A stretch of 62,493 nt of DNA from Zygnema cylindricum (taxonomy: Eukaryota > Streptophyta > Zygnematophyceae > Zygnematales > Zygnemataceae). Positions 1 to 13,100 of this stretch are shown piece after piece; within the stretch, counting starts at the first letter, position 1, and every line of letters begins with the position of its first letter. The notes beneath the pieces were generated by a model. That model was not told where the DNA came from, made no database searches, and was given only the letters and a program-made list of their open reading frames with translations. A program made the position numbers and the translations under genes. The DNA lies in the NCBI GenBank assembly GCA_037447655.1, contig JBBHKE010001856.1, positions 1 through 62,493 of the forward strand, in the 5' to 3' direction.

Positions 1-35
1 CATACATGAAAAAAAAACAAAAAAACTTATACTTA

Positions 36-794
36 GGGTAGAATTCCATTAGGCGGATCCAGTAAATGTACGGAAAATTCTATTGGCAGCGTTTACTGAA
101 AGACTATTCCATTTTGTCGGGCTAGTAACAAACCTTCCTCAATTATGATTGGCGCCACGTAGGTTAGAGTCCAGATTTGAAAATCTTAAATAAAATCTTC
201 AAACGGAAAGTCATAACGATATATCTGTACGGCCGGAGGTAGTTAATGATTCGTACGTAAAGTTTGCGGCCAGATTTTTGATTTTGAAAACGGAAATGAA
301 AATTTCGAAACGGAATGGCAAAAAGACGCGGCAGACTTTGAAGGTCGCGGCAAACTTTGAATGTCGGTGGATGTCAGACGGAGCGTGCGAAAACATATTC
401 GGCTCACTTGCATCCAGCGTGGCAAGCGGCACATGGACTGTACGACGTAGGCACATGGCTTATACGACGTGTAGACCTGTGATCGCTTGTTCAAAGCAGA
501 TATTTTTTTTCTTTTTCACGTGTACCAACGGTACACGTCTAGTATCGTACAACTCTCCTCGCGAAGAGAGTATCGTGACACTGGATGATGTGCGCGATTG
601 CATCGCGGATCTGAAAAAGTGGAATATCCAACGGCCAGGAATTACGCCTACATCATTGGAGCTTCTCGACAGCTTTCCAATAACGATTTTTCGTTTGAAA
701 AAAAAAAAATTAAGGTACAGCATGGTACAGATATGTACGAAATTGTACGGCGTCTAGTAATGAACCACACTTTTCTTCTAATGGAATTCTACCC
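36..794. mobile_element. Harbinger-type MITE with TTA target duplications
   Basis: The ends are inverted repeats: GGGTAGAATTCCATTAG at 36-52 and its exact reverse complement at 778-794. Both ends are flanked by the trinucleotide TTA (33-35 and 795-797), the target-site duplication typical of PIF/Harbinger elements. The interior has reading frames in several directions with no recognisable domain, so it looks non-autonomous. A Harbinger transposase lies 51 kb away in the same window, but its termini were not found, so a direct link is not shown. Confidence 0.72.
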
Positions 795-1800
795 TTATAG
801 CGCAGTAGTTTTTCCTGTTAAATGAGCGCTTAAATATTAAAAATGTTGAAATACATATCACACTCCATGTTGGTATCTGAATTTTTTAATTAATTGGTAT
901 TGGAGTATTGGTTAACGGTTACGCCATACATGTCGTTTTCTCGTGCTCGAAAGTCCGCAAAGGTGAAATTTTATTAAATGCATTATATCTGAACCTATCT
1001 GACAGGCAGCCATGGTCGCCTCTGTCTGCCTCTCTCTCTGTCTCTCAGACAGCACATGTTACGTTTTCAACATTCCATGGCGGCGTCTTTCAAAAGTGAA
1101 TTTGAAGTAGACGCCCTTACAATTTTCAGACTTACCCCGCGCGAAATTAGTGTGACGTTCAACGTCGCATTTCTAAAATGTCCGTGTACATTTTCGATGA
1201 AATAACGTAGATGTTTTTGATGAAATAACGTACAAGTTCCGAGATATTTCTGTTCAATTCACTGACAGAAAGTACCAATAACTAAGACTTATCTTTTCTT
1301 GGAATTCCGTACGTATCAGTAAAAAAATGTACAGTTACCGTAATTTATTTACAGGTTTCCATGTTTTCCAGTTTCAATATATAGTAGACGTTTTTTTGCG
1401 ATATTTTTAAAAGTCACGAATTATATGTTTCAATCAGAAAAATGAAAAATTGCGCGATTTGAACAACCATAGATAAAACGCGCGTTTTTGAAGCCGTCTA
1501 TTTTGTTACTTCCGTAATTTTTGATACGCTATTATTTACGACGGAAGTTGCGGAAATTTTGGCCGCTAAAGTACTGTGGTTTTATCCCGTCAGTTTCGGT
1601 CCAACAGTGTTATTACTTGTCGTTTCATTCGATATTATTGCATGGATACGTAGAAGTAAAGGATATCACAAAATCGGTCAACTGTATCAGTTTAGTTAAT
1701 CGTTTGAGGAATTTGTCGTTTGTGGATGGATGGAGGCGAGATTATGTCATAGCTTTATAGGGCGGAAAGGTTGGAAACATTATATTTCGTTAAGTATAAT
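795..1800. repeat. Dispersed unclassified repeat, no gene
   Basis: No coding region is recognisable. The stretch at about 815-1110 is related to 24475-24830: both have 'TTAAATGAGCGCT', 'ATCACACTCCATGT' and a 'CTATCTGACA.GCA.CATGG' segment followed by CT-rich sequence. The stretch at about 1090-1190 resembles 33840-33990 (CTTTCAAAA..GTGAA, then a GCGCG(A/C)AA..AGTGTGAC motif). These are old copies of a dispersed repeat whose class I cannot name. A 79-codon frame at 1521-1760 (+) matches no family I know. Confidence 0.4.
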
Positions 1801-2050
1801 TACCGATATTCCCTTATAGTACGCTCCCTCTCCCTTTCCCTCTCCTTATCCCTCTCCCTTTCCCTATCCCTTTCTCGTTCCTCCCCATCTCCCCTCACCC
1901 TCCCCTAATACTTTATGGCAAGGGTTAAAGTTGCCTACTAGGGGGGCATCACTCAGAGTGTTAGCTGGATGATCTAAACCCCAAAATTTCCCAAAGACTA
2001 TTCCTCCCTCTCCTATACCTCCCCTCTCTTCCTCCTTTACCCACAAAAAA
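1801..2050. repeat. CT-rich low-complexity tract
   Basis: Pyrimidine-rich runs at 1823-1905 and 1998-2042 flank about 90 bp of ordinary sequence. A 60-codon minus-strand frame runs through it; its middle (HPANTLSDAPLVGNF) is not low complexity but I cannot assign it. Confidence 0.5.
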
Positions 2051-2059
2051 CAGATTTAG

Positions 2060-2540
2060 TTAAGCGAAGCTCCTTAGTGGGATATCTCCTACGATTTGAT
2101 TGCTCATAAAATTACTTCAATTTATCTGTTTTTAAATTTCTTGAGACTTTGTTGACAATAAACTTACTACATTTCATCGATGTTAGAGTTATCGTGATTT
2201 CGTCCTCAATAAATCTATTACTACAATTTTTTTCTCTATAAATTTAGTGCAATTTTGTCGTCCAAAATTTCTTGCGACTTCGTCATCGACAATTTACTAC
2301 GATTTCTAAACAGATAAATTTACCTCGGTTTGGATATGGATAAAATCAACGCGATTTTATTATTGATAAAGTTCCTGTTATTGCGTCAGCATTATTATTG
2401 TGATTTTGTCGTCCCTCAATTTCTTGCAATTTTGTCGACAAAACAATTGTTGCGATTTCCTCAAAAAATAAATTTAATATGATTTTATTGAGAATATACT
2501 TATTGTGGTTGCAATTTAGTCGGCGACACTGAGGGTTTAG
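2060..2540. repeat. Degenerate short tandem repeat
   Basis: Motifs of the type 'GCGATTTTGTCGTC', 'AATTTCTTGCGACTT' and 'TAAATTTACTACGATTT' recur at roughly 30-40 bp intervals across this interval in one orientation. Units are strongly diverged. No protein-coding potential is evident. Confidence 0.4.
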
Positions 2541-3334
2541 CAAAGAGGGTTTAGCACACTGAAAGACAAATTGTACATTTGATGAACGAACGTAACCTAA
2601 TCGACAAATTTTAAAGTTAGACACAAATAACTAAGTACGAAAAAACGTATAGCAATAAAATTGGAAACTTTAACAATTGCTAGATGTTTACAAGAGAGAC
2701 TTAGGGTGCAATACGCTAATTTTAACATGACATAAAAATGTAGTTAAATTTTTTTTGTCTCTTTTTAAAACGACACACATTAGTTTCCTTTCTTACAACG
2801 CATGCTCATTAAATAGGAAAGACTTCACTTTTAATGCCTCTAAGAAGCCTCAAACCCCTTTCAATTTTGATCTCATTTGTCTTGCTAAATCTTGTTTATA
2901 TGCTATTAAAAACACACAAAAACATACAACGCGTTACAACCATATAAATACGCATGTAACGCGTAAATACACGTAGACCCACGACGACAAGAAAAAACGA
3001 CAGATATAACCTTGTGGTACAACAAACGAGTACAACACTGTTAAACGACATGAACGCTACGGGCAATCTAAGGTAAAAACAAGTGTTGTGTATCGGCAAG
3101 GAATTTATCCCGATAACCCCGATACTGATAGTTATTAGGTATCGAACGGTTAGGGGTCCCGATATATTGCTCCGAGACCAACAAATTCCTTATCAACGAT
3201 AAATGCAAAAAATATAGTACACTATATAATAGTACTTTATAATATACGGTATTATATTTTTCATACCGTAGTTGATTAGTGTAAACTATGTGATTTATGA
3301 CATACCGTACACTGGTATACTCACAGTATTTGTT
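2541..3334. other. Stretch without recognisable gene
   Basis: AT-rich sequence with short frames on both strands that show no domain, splice pattern or repeat I recognise. It ends at the promoter-like part of the LTR family that starts near 3335. Confidence 0.4.
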
Positions 3335-3664
3335 GTGTTAGACTGTTAGACGTACGGCTGGAATGCCTCCGTACATCATAGTGTAGGTTTAGCGTATATA
3401 AGTAGGACTTAGTAATTTTGATTCATTAGGATCAAATGATATGAAAACTGTACTTTTAATTTTATGTAATTTTCATCTCTGAATGTCTCACAAATCTGTG
3501 AGCAAAATTGAGTTGAATTTTGTTTGTATGTTCTTCTATATATTATATACAATGTGATAGATTTGTAGGACTATTGTGTTTTTTGTATTGCAAGTTATTG
3601 TCTGTCAAAGTTACTGTTCTGCTGTTGGTAGTTGTAGAAGCTTCCTCTCTTGATTTGTTCTACA
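3335..3664 (+). mobile_element. LTR promoter/leader of the dyad-bearing Copia family
   Basis: It contains the conserved dyad at 3352-3374, then 'GTATATAAGTAGGACTTAG' (3394-3412) as a likely TATA and start region, then a leader ending in 'GATTTGTTCTACA' just before the gag ATG at 3665. The same order of blocks occurs at 31600-31920, 22360-22870, 52920-53235 and 58925-59190 on plus, and at four places on minus, so this is one element family. The upstream LTR edge cannot be placed. Confidence 0.6.
3352..3374. promoter_or_regulatory. Conserved 23-nt dyad upstream of TATA
   Basis: Arms GTACGG and CCGTAC flank an 11-nt centre (CTGGAATGCCT). The dyad lies about 20 nt upstream of the TATA-like element. 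The same 23-nt spacing is kept in the other LTR copies. Confidence 0.55.
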
Positions 3665-4915
3665 ATGACTACTGTTGCTGCCTCTTCTTCATCTTCAGTA
3701 CAAGCAGTTGTCTCAAAACAACATGTCACAGGCCCACCTTCACGAGTTTTGGTCTTTGATGGACTTGAATATCTGTATTGGTCAGATTTGGTTAAGTCTT
3801 ACTTCAAACAAGTGAAACTTATTGATGTGTTAAATGGATCCCTAACAAAATCTGATCTTGGCTTTGATCTAAAAAATGACCAAGCTTTGCACTTAGTGAA
3901 GCTTATGATATCAAAAGAATTGCATATGACATATATTAATGTTATAAAGGCATCAGAATTGTGGGATGCATTGAAATCTTCTTATGTTAGATCTAGTGAC
4001 CAGCATGAGATTATGGTCAAATCTATGAGTATAAGCACACAGGCGGTAGCATGGTGGAATACACTAATAGGTTTCAAATGTTACTGTGAGAAAATGCATG
4101 TTCTCGGGGGACTTTCTCCCTTTATTATCAGGCCATGGTTCTCTTAAATGGGCTTCTTAGTGAATATAAAGAAGACTCACATGAAATGAAAAAGTTATCT
4201 AAATCTCTTTGGAATTTGCAAACAGCTATAGAGTTTATCTTGTCAGAAGAGGCTACTCATACTGTTTTAGGTTCTACGAAACCAACTGTAGCATTCACGG
4301 CTCAGTTTCACAGGGAAAGTAGATATGAAGGTAACCAATTCAATCCTCAGTTTAAGAAATGTGTTTATTTTTAGACTGGTGGTCATTCCTTCATAGCTTG
4401 TCTTTTGTATACAAAAGCTTTTGAAACAGGTATCTTCCGGAAAGGATGCAAACACCGCAAACCTCCCTTTTCCCAAAGACCTCTGAATAAAACTGTTGCG
4501 TTTTCAGCGGAGGATACGGAATCGGAGAAGAGGAAGACCGAGGAAGAAACACCTGATGTGACCAGTTTTCCGAAAACTGATGACAAAAAGTTCTTTGCTT
4601 TGCCAAACTCAATATGATGGAAGGAGAAAAGAACCTTGGATGGATAATGGTTTCCGACAGCTCTTCACACATGTGCTGGAACAAGTCTTGGTTTAAGGAA
4701 ATGTCTTTTATTCCTTTACATTAGATCTTTTATGCTTGTGGATATGATGTTGTATCTAATGCCAAACGGAATATGGATCTGGACTGTGTGATAGATGGAA
4801 AAGTTGTTAAGAGAACTTTGTATGATTTCTTATATGTTCCTAAGTTTAAGAAAACTCTGTTCTCTACGTCAATAGCTGAAAGTAAAGGCTATGAGGTTTT
4901 CCAAGAGCATTCCAT
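3665..4915 (+). pseudogene. Broken Ty1/Copia gag-protease
   Basis: The frame opens with MTTVAASSSSSVQAVVS, the same N-terminus as at 31917, and continues with a Copia-type gag domain (VLVFDGLEYLYWSDLVKSYF, ELWDALKSSY). A frameshift near 4135 moves the reading into KLSKSLWNLQTAIEFILSEE. Around 4730-4900 a protease-like tail is visible (YDFLYVPKFKKTLFSTSIAE, the usual Copia 'YVP..NLLS' block). The DTG catalytic motif, integrase, RT and RNase H are absent. Several stops and frameshifts make it non-functional. It is transcribed opposite to the LRR array that begins 350 bp downstream and may mark that gene's 3' limit. Confidence 0.75.
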
Positions 4916-5264
4916 CTAAGCTAAGTTTAGAGCTCTTTTATATCGTTGACGCTTCACTTCGATTCGATTCCATGGTATAGTTGGAATCATAAGTATCACC
5001 GAATCGGACATCATACCCGGAATCGCACTAAACAAAATAACACTAAGTAAATGAAAACGCACTAGTTTATGAAACCAATCAAATAAGAAAAAATATAAGC
5101 TAAGAAACGGAACAAAACACAGATTATTGCACACTACAATGTTTCCACACCACAAGGCTTTTGTTACGGTGCTCTCCCTCCCCTTTTTTTTTCTCTATCA
5201 GAAACCACAACCATTAAGAGTACACAATTGATACTTAAAATAACCATAGTATCATATGTCTTAC
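4916..5264. other. Region between Copia remnant and last LRR exon
   Basis: No certain gene. On the minus strand, 4916-5155 is open for 79 codons and includes a hydrophobic run (FVPFLSLYFFLFDW, LLSVILFSAI). A membrane segment would be expected after an LRR ectodomain, but the frame has no visible splice link to the exon at 5265-5336, so this is speculative. Confidence 0.2.
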
Positions 5265-5336
5265 ACGTATTGGAGGGATGACATTTGAAAGAAGGACGAT
5301 GGAATGCTTCCACTCAACTGGTTGTTATCTAGAGAT
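5265..5336 (-). CDS. LRR exon 9 of 9 (3'-most seen)
   Basis: 72 nt. Acceptor GTTTCAG|A, donor GT|GTAAGA. The peptide begins SLDNNQLSGSIP and ends QMSSLQYV; FF replaces the usual IG. The upstream intron is 2663 bp, the longest, and could hide a diverged cassette, though I found none. The usable donor implies at least one more exon downstream. Confidence 0.8.
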
Positions 5337-7036
5337 CTGAAACGGGACATACCCCCAAAATGCGTATCTATTAGCATGGTATACAAGTTATACAATTGAA
5401 AAAAAGAGTACATGTTCTTGATAAGTACATTGAATTATCCAACATTGTCCTTACAAATATTGTTGAAGATCATTTTGAATGATTTCCATGTTATAACTAA
5501 TAGATTTCAATTAAAATGTATTGTCACGATAAATCAAAGTAAACCACAAGAATCAGACATGATAAATTGACTCGAATTTGTCAGCTATAGTGTAAATACC
5601 TAGTGTAAACATATAGGTGCTATTAATTTTAAAATATAATGTAAACAAAACATAATATCATAAATGTATTACATATATGCAGCAAAATAAATTTATTGAA
5701 TTTTTAAACAAATTACTAATTAGTTTTGTAAAAATTGATATTAATTGTCTTGAAGTTTAATAATTATCATCAGTCATTAATTTTAATATCGTTTATTATT
5801 TTTATTGTTTGTTACTATTATCCAATTACAATTATCTATTATTACTTGTTGATAATGTATTTTGTTTATCTGTATCATTATTTTGTTATTGTTTTGTTCT
5901 TATTATTAGGTATTAACTATTAAGTATTTTTTATTATTGATTATTGTTTAAGAGATTAATTGATTTCTATTATAATTATCATTTGTTGTTATCAATTTTA
6001 TTATTTAATTTTGTACATAATAATTTTTCGACATAAATTATGATTACTAATAATTAGGGTTATTATTTTTGGTATCATTATTATTATTACCTTATGATAT
6101 ATTTATCTTTTACTATTATTATTAATGTTATTTTTATATTATTAGTTTTTAACATTATGCATTATTATTCCTATTTTTTTTTATTTGTAATATATCGATA
6201 TTACGTATCATAGATTACTCAATTTTATTTGTTACTATATGTTTTTTGCTATTATTTATTACTTGTAGTTATCATTTGATATTACTTCTTGATATTTTTA
6301 CAATTGTTCTTTACTACCATAGTTATTTATTGTATTAAACTTGGTATTGTTGAATTGTTCACTATTTCTGTTTTTTTTTTTTTTTTAACGTTTATCTTTA
6401 TCATAACATATTTGTAATTCTTAACTGTTAAGTATTATCATTTACTATTACTTTGGATACGGTGCAATGGTATTTGCAGTGCTAGCACTTTCTTGTCGTA
6501 CTTTTCTTCTGTCTTTGTCTATATGTGCTGGTTTTTTTGTCGCCTGTACATTTATTTTTATTTCTATGGTCTTTCTGTTACACATTAGTCCATAGTTGTT
6601 AAGCTCCAATAGCTACTTTTCAAAACAACAGAAAATAGTTCTTACCACGTGGACTGTCATCAAGGTCACAGGGCGTCGTCCTAACAACTTAGGACTCAGA
6701 AAGATATGCATTAACGAAAGGTAGCACACTAAGTTCTGCTCAGAACAATAATTTTCAGTAAACAATCATTAAGTACATCGTGAGCCCGTGTGACAATAGT
6801 CTCTTATTAACCTCTTGACCAATCGCGACTCACAAAACCTTCGAAAGACCCACTAAGTCCTAACGACAAGTTAAACCATAAGTATACGATGGCATTCTGC
6901 CACCCCGTATAAGTCGCCAAATAGGGATTTAATTGCCTTAGGATAATGTATCCCTTTTGCCTTCAGAAAAAGAAAAAAAAAAATGAAAATAATAATAATA
7001 ATAATAATAATTAAGAAAAATATATATATAGATATA

Positions 7037-7097
<61 letters not shown>

Positions 7098-7114
7098 ATT
7101 ATAATTAATTAATT

Positions 7115-7150
<36 letters not shown>

Positions 7151-10100
7151 TTTTAATTTTTTAATTTTTTTTTCAGAAAATTTGAAGAGTCAGTTGACAT
7201 TTTCTCTCCTTCCCCATCTGACCGAATTGCTTTGATGCGCTTGTCATGGAGATTTTGGACCAAAATTAAACATACCAATAGCGAATCTAATCCTCTGGAA
7301 ATGTTATCATATATTTTTTTTCCTGACAAATAATGTATTTTCGCTTGACCTTAAACATATTATGCACTAAAACTAAGACTGCCGATGACCTGCTTGCGCC
7401 ACCTTGTCCATATGAACAGTAAACAATAATTAAAGTACATCTTGAGCACTTGACCAATCCCGACTCTTCAAACCTATTAAGGATTGATTAAGTCCTAACG
7501 ACAATGTGAAATTGTAAAGAACATTCCCACAAGTGATACCTGAGTGAGTTGTATCCGCACAGACCAAACACAATCTCTCCTACAATTTCGACATACAAAT
7601 ATTTTAAAACAACCACATCACTATCGTACATGTAAGTACATAATAAACGTATATTAGAACTCAACCAGACTTCCCATGTTCTCCAGTAAACTATACACTG
7701 CCACCTAACTCTCAGCGCAGCCACTAACACTGTTCTACACTTACCTATAGCTTAGTCCCTTAAGATGTCTCCTTATTCCTTGTCACTTTAAATATTATTC
7801 ACGTTTTTTGACTCTCTACATTCTTTTGGATTTAACTCAAACCTGTGTATGCTACTCATCCAAAACAATTATACTCAAGTGAGCACTCAGCTCATTAGTT
7901 TTATCACTTAAAACATTTGCTTTCCCAGGCTATACTCGCTACTTTCCTTCGACCATGGCCGCTTTTATCAAAATATAACCAAAGTGCCATTTGCCTTACA
8001 AGTAGCTGAGGTTTTTCATTTGACCGATGGACGATGGAATGCTTCCACTCAATTGGTTGTTAGACAGATATCTGTGACATTGGGAAATCCACCCCACAAA
8101 ACCCCACAAAAGTGCTCCAAGTTGGTATGTTACACGGTTATAAACAAAAATAAATTGAGAGCGAACTTTCGTAAATACATTTTCACACCACAAAAAAAAA
8201 AGGATGAACATAGTGAATATTGATCTCCTATTTAAATTTTTATGTGTGACCTTTGAACATAAATATCCACGCATAATCGCATTTTCTAGCATAAGGAAAA
8301 AAAAGGAAAAGTGTAAAATCTGTTATGTTTATAAAGAATTTAAAACAAAAACACGTTTATGTTATCTCTGCCCATAAATAGATTTGCTTAAGAATAATGA
8401 ACACACGTATATTTAATCTTATCCCTCACCCCTCCCATTCGCCTTACAGTGATTATTCCAGTTCAGGTGGTTATAAAAAAATCGGCAAATCAAGTAAAAA
8501 AATAACAAAGATGGATCAGAGGAATAAAAATTAAGCTGCAGCCTTTCCCTCTCCCTCTCTCTTGCCCTCTCCCTCGCACTCTCCCTCTCTCTTGCCCTCT
8601 CCCTCGCCCTCTCCCTCTCTCTTGCCCTCTCCCTCGCCCTCTCCCTCTCTCTTGCCCTTTTCCTCACCCTCTCCCTCTCTCTTGCCCTCTCCCTCGCCCT
8701 CTCCCTCTCATTTGCCATCGCACATGACAGCGAACCACGAACTTGGCCGCACACAAAAACAAAACCATATCATGGAATTCACGTTAAATGTAGTCTCCAT
8801 CGAAACCCTAAACTTTTGAAATAATGTTTTTCATTTTATTTATTTATTCCATACCAAAATTTAAATTACTGGAAAAGACTCGGACCAAACTGGTAGGCTT
8901 TACAGTCGAGTAGGTTCATTTTAAACTCTTTGGTAGATGCGCAACATGTATATTATCAACTAGGGTTTTTTGGGGTTCTTTAGGGGTTTTTAGGGTTTTT
9001 TAGGGTTTTTTAGGGTTTTTTGACTATACTGTAACTTACAAGAAAACGAGAGATTTCATTTGACCGATGGACGATGGAATGCTTCCACTCAACTGGTTGT
9101 CATATGCCCATCTGGGAGATCACTCTCATAACGCCACACCAAACCCCCCCCCAAGTTCCTCCTAGTTAGTATGGGTATAAATCTATACACCGAAAATAAT
9201 TGGGAGTGAATTATTAGTAAATACATCTCAAAGGAGTTATCCACCATCACACAGAAAAAATGAAAACATAATTTGAAGTTGATCATTTGTTATAACTAAT
9301 TCATTGGATATTTTCACACAGATACCCACACATATTATTGTTTGCATACCCTCCCTCCCTCTCCTTTATAGGACACCTCACCTCCCTCGGCTTTTCTATA
9401 CTCCAATAAATGATAAATAAAAAAATCTTTGTCTAAAACAAAAAGTTGAAGGAAAAAAAAAACTGTTTTTTTGGTTTCAATGTCAAGGTCCTATCTGCTT
9501 AAAAAAAATGATTTTTACAATATACAATGTGGTGTAACATCTTTGGCAACTTAGCACTTTGATCACATTTAAAAACAAAAAAAGCAAACCAGAAAAATAA
9601 TAATTCATAAAACCAATAAAATTAAAAAAAGAGCCCGCTAAAAAATGAAAAAAATAAAATAAAAGGCAATAACAAATCGCAAGAATTAAAAAAAAAAATG
9701 TTTTTATTCTTGATCTCCTCCCTCCCCTCCACACTTCCTCATTACAAATCAAAACGATTTAGAGTGCATCATATAACCATAGTGTCATGTGTTTTACAGT
9801 TTTACGAGGGATGTGAGTTGACCGATGGACGATGGAATGATTCCACTCAACTGGTTGTTAGATAAATCTCTGTGACATCGAGCATCCGCAAAACCAAATT
9901 TTAAAAAACATGAAAAATCTAGAAAAAAAAGGGAAAAAATTAGTATTTTTAGAGATTTCTATAGAGTTCTATTTCCACAGAGAAGAGCATTTGTTTGCAA
10001 TACACCCTCTCGGCCACCCCTCTCGCGCATATTCCTCACCTTACACTCCTCCCCCCCCACTTTTGTACATAAATTTTACTCATTTTTTTATTATTTACAT

Positions 10101-13100
10101 GATTTATCCAGAAATAATAATAACGTGACTCGATATAAACAATTTATAACTACGTCAAGTATCATAAAATCTCAATTAGAGATAAAAAGCAAAAAAGAAA
10201 AGAAAAATTATGAACAAACTATAAAATTCGTTGTAAAATCATGTCATAATTAAATACATATAGTACGTGTGTATCTTGTCCTTTTTCAACAATAACAATT
10301 GCGTTTTAATATTTTTTTAAATCATTTACATCCTACCACTCACTCCCCCTCCCCTTTGCCTTCCCTCCATTGCTTCACATGGAGTACTCTATTTCAAACA
10401 AAGTTAAAAAAAAAATCACAAACCATAAACATTTGGAAAGTACAATACAGAAGCATAGTTAAGTATGATTTACAAATCGTTGAGGGATGTCATGTGACCG
10501 ATAGATGATGGAATGCCACTCAAACGGTTGTTAATTATACTTCTATGAGACCCAGCGTGCACACCCCAAAAATACCATCCCCAAAAGTCTTTCCCAATTA
10601 GTGTGGGGTAAAAGGTGTACACTCAAAAAAATTGAATAAATGTTCTTAGTAAGTAGTACCTTTGGGATTTTTATCCAAAAACGTCCATACAAACATTGAT
10701 AAACATTACTTTGAAAGGAATTAAAGTTGTAAACGATGGATTGAATTGAAATGTGTAAGAAAAAAATTGCATAAAAATTGTTGCATAAAAATTGAACAAC
10801 ACAAAAAAAAATGAAACTTGTAAGCCGTATAGATAATATAGTGCTTACAATAAAATATTATCCTTACTCGTTAATTATATTTATTATTGTTGATCATTTC
10901 TTTTTATTATTATCTATTATTACTATCATTCGTCATTGTGCTTATTCATTATTATATTCCTAGAATTTACTATCCATTTTAATTTATTACTATTTATTAT
11001 TCTTTATTAGACTCACTATACGTTATTATGATCATTATCTATGCATACTACTATTTGTTATACATATTTAGTGTTAATACTATTTAGTGTTAATACTATT
11101 TTTATTGAATGTTAATATTACATTTTATTATTCTTAATGTACGTTATTGCTATTATTATTTCTCATTATCTTAAGCTTATTGTTGTTTTATGACTATGAT
11201 TATCGTTCTTGTTCGTGTTATCATTTTTTATGTTCTTTGTGCTATTGTTTGTTTTCTTGTTGGTTTTTTTTTTCATGTTTTTGCCTGTATTCCTGTTAAT
11301 GTTCTGGTTTTTTTTCTTGTTTTTGGTGGTACTAGTTGTTGTTGTTGTTGTTCTTGGTGGTTGTAATTACTGATTATTGTTGTTTTTACTCGTTTTTTAT
11401 TATTATTAGCGATTGACAATTTTTGTTATCATCATTTTTATTACTATTCATATTTATTATTGATATTAACTACATGATATTTTTATTACTACTTCCTATT
11501 GCTCGTTATTTGCTTTTATTTACTATTAATGGTTATCATTTGCGGTTACTTATTGTTATTTGTTGTAATTGTTATTCTATTGTTTGTTGCTGATTATTAT
11601 TATTTATTATGATTATTACATATACTTCGCCTTTATTATTATATGTTATTACTCATTAGCATTTACTATTTCTTTGGATGCAATGAAATATAATTTTGCA
11701 AAAACCACAACCATAACCATATTAAAAGTCCACTCTAAAATGGGTAAGAAAACTTCAAGATTATGTGCTTTACAAGGTCGAGAGGGATGTCAGTTGGCCG
11801 ATGGAAAATGGAATGCTTCCACTCAAATTGTTGTTATCCAAATATCTTATCCCCACCCCAGCATAAACCCGACCCGCAAAAAGTTGAGTATGATTGGAAA
11901 GTACACAGATTGTTCTTATCCAGATGGACCCACAAAAATTTAAAACGTTATTTTGAAAGAATTTTAAGTTGTTACTAATGGATTTGCCCACAACTACACA
12001 ACTATTTTAACAAATTGAAATGGTGGAATATAAGATCGGATGACACTTTCCGTCAATAACCAATAATAAACAGTCTAAAGTTTTGACCACAATCTTATGT
12101 CTCTTACAAGAGTCGGAGGGATGTCAGTTGACCGATGGACGATGGAATGCTTCCACTCAACCGATTGCGGCCTAAAAATCTATGAGAAAGGGCACCCACC
12201 CAGCCCACAACCCCCCCACAGACTCAAAGTGCCTTTGACTTAGTTGCAACCCATTAGCCTTCGCGGTGTACCGTTTGATCAAAGCTAATCGAGAATTTGA
12301 ACTATTGAACTATAATTTGATACACCACAATGGTAAGTTGACAAGTACCATTAAAACAATACCAACAAAAAATATAATGTGTTTCCCGTTACGTTGTATT
12401 AATTCAGAGTAAAATGAGAGCCCAAAATTGGGCAAAACATTCTACGTAAACAATGTAAAAAACACATTTAATATTGTTGTTCATTTTGCAATTTTGGAGT
12501 GTAAATTACATCTTTTGACTTGGATTTTCAATTGAAATAAAAAATATGGATTTACTACTGTCTCACATCTATGCAAAGTTACCCCTTTTGGGATCTTTTG
12601 CTTCGGGAGTACAACTTTTAAAATGTCGTCAAAATGCTTGCGAGATAATGGAAAAAGATTCATCTGTTTTCAAAATAAGTAATCTGAACATATCATAATA
12701 CATTTTTTTACTTTTGGCTGAAACTCGAAGTGTTGGAATAAAAAAAATGAATAAAAGAAGAAACTTAAAAGGCTTCTCAAAAAACCAACAGTTCAAAAAT
12801 TCCTTATTCCACAATCAAATTTTCACGATTGTTTTCAAAACTTAACAAAAAATGTATAAACAAATTTAAAAAAAATGACTAGTACGATCTATTACGTAGT
12901 CTATTACTTTTCGAACAAACCATAATTGTTTAAAATAAAAATTTGATGAGTCACTGTCTTACATGTATTCGAGTGACGTTAGTCGACCGATGGACGATGG
13001 AATGCTTCCACTCAACTGGTTGTTATGTAGATATCTGTGACACGTGGCATTTCACTCCACCAATCCCCATCTCCCCAAGTGTGACTCTCTTTCTTATATG

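Noticed and set aside
211-757. Overlapping frames of 80-159 codons near the start
   Set aside because: They lie inside the TTA-flanked MITE, are open on both strands, and show no domain.
6600-6700. A further exon in the longest LRR intron (minus, donor GTAAGA at about 6645)
   Set aside because: The open part does not read as an LRR and would end in the wrong phase for the next exon; acceptor choice is arbitrary.
8419-8819. Long Arg/Glu-rich and Ser/Pro-rich open frames
   Set aside because: They come from a CT/GA minisatellite; the amino-acid pattern follows the DNA repeat and both strands are open.
8962-9031. Interstitial telomere sequence
   Set aside because: The unit is TTTTTTAGGG with variants, not a clean TTTAGGG array, and is only about 60 bp inside an intron.
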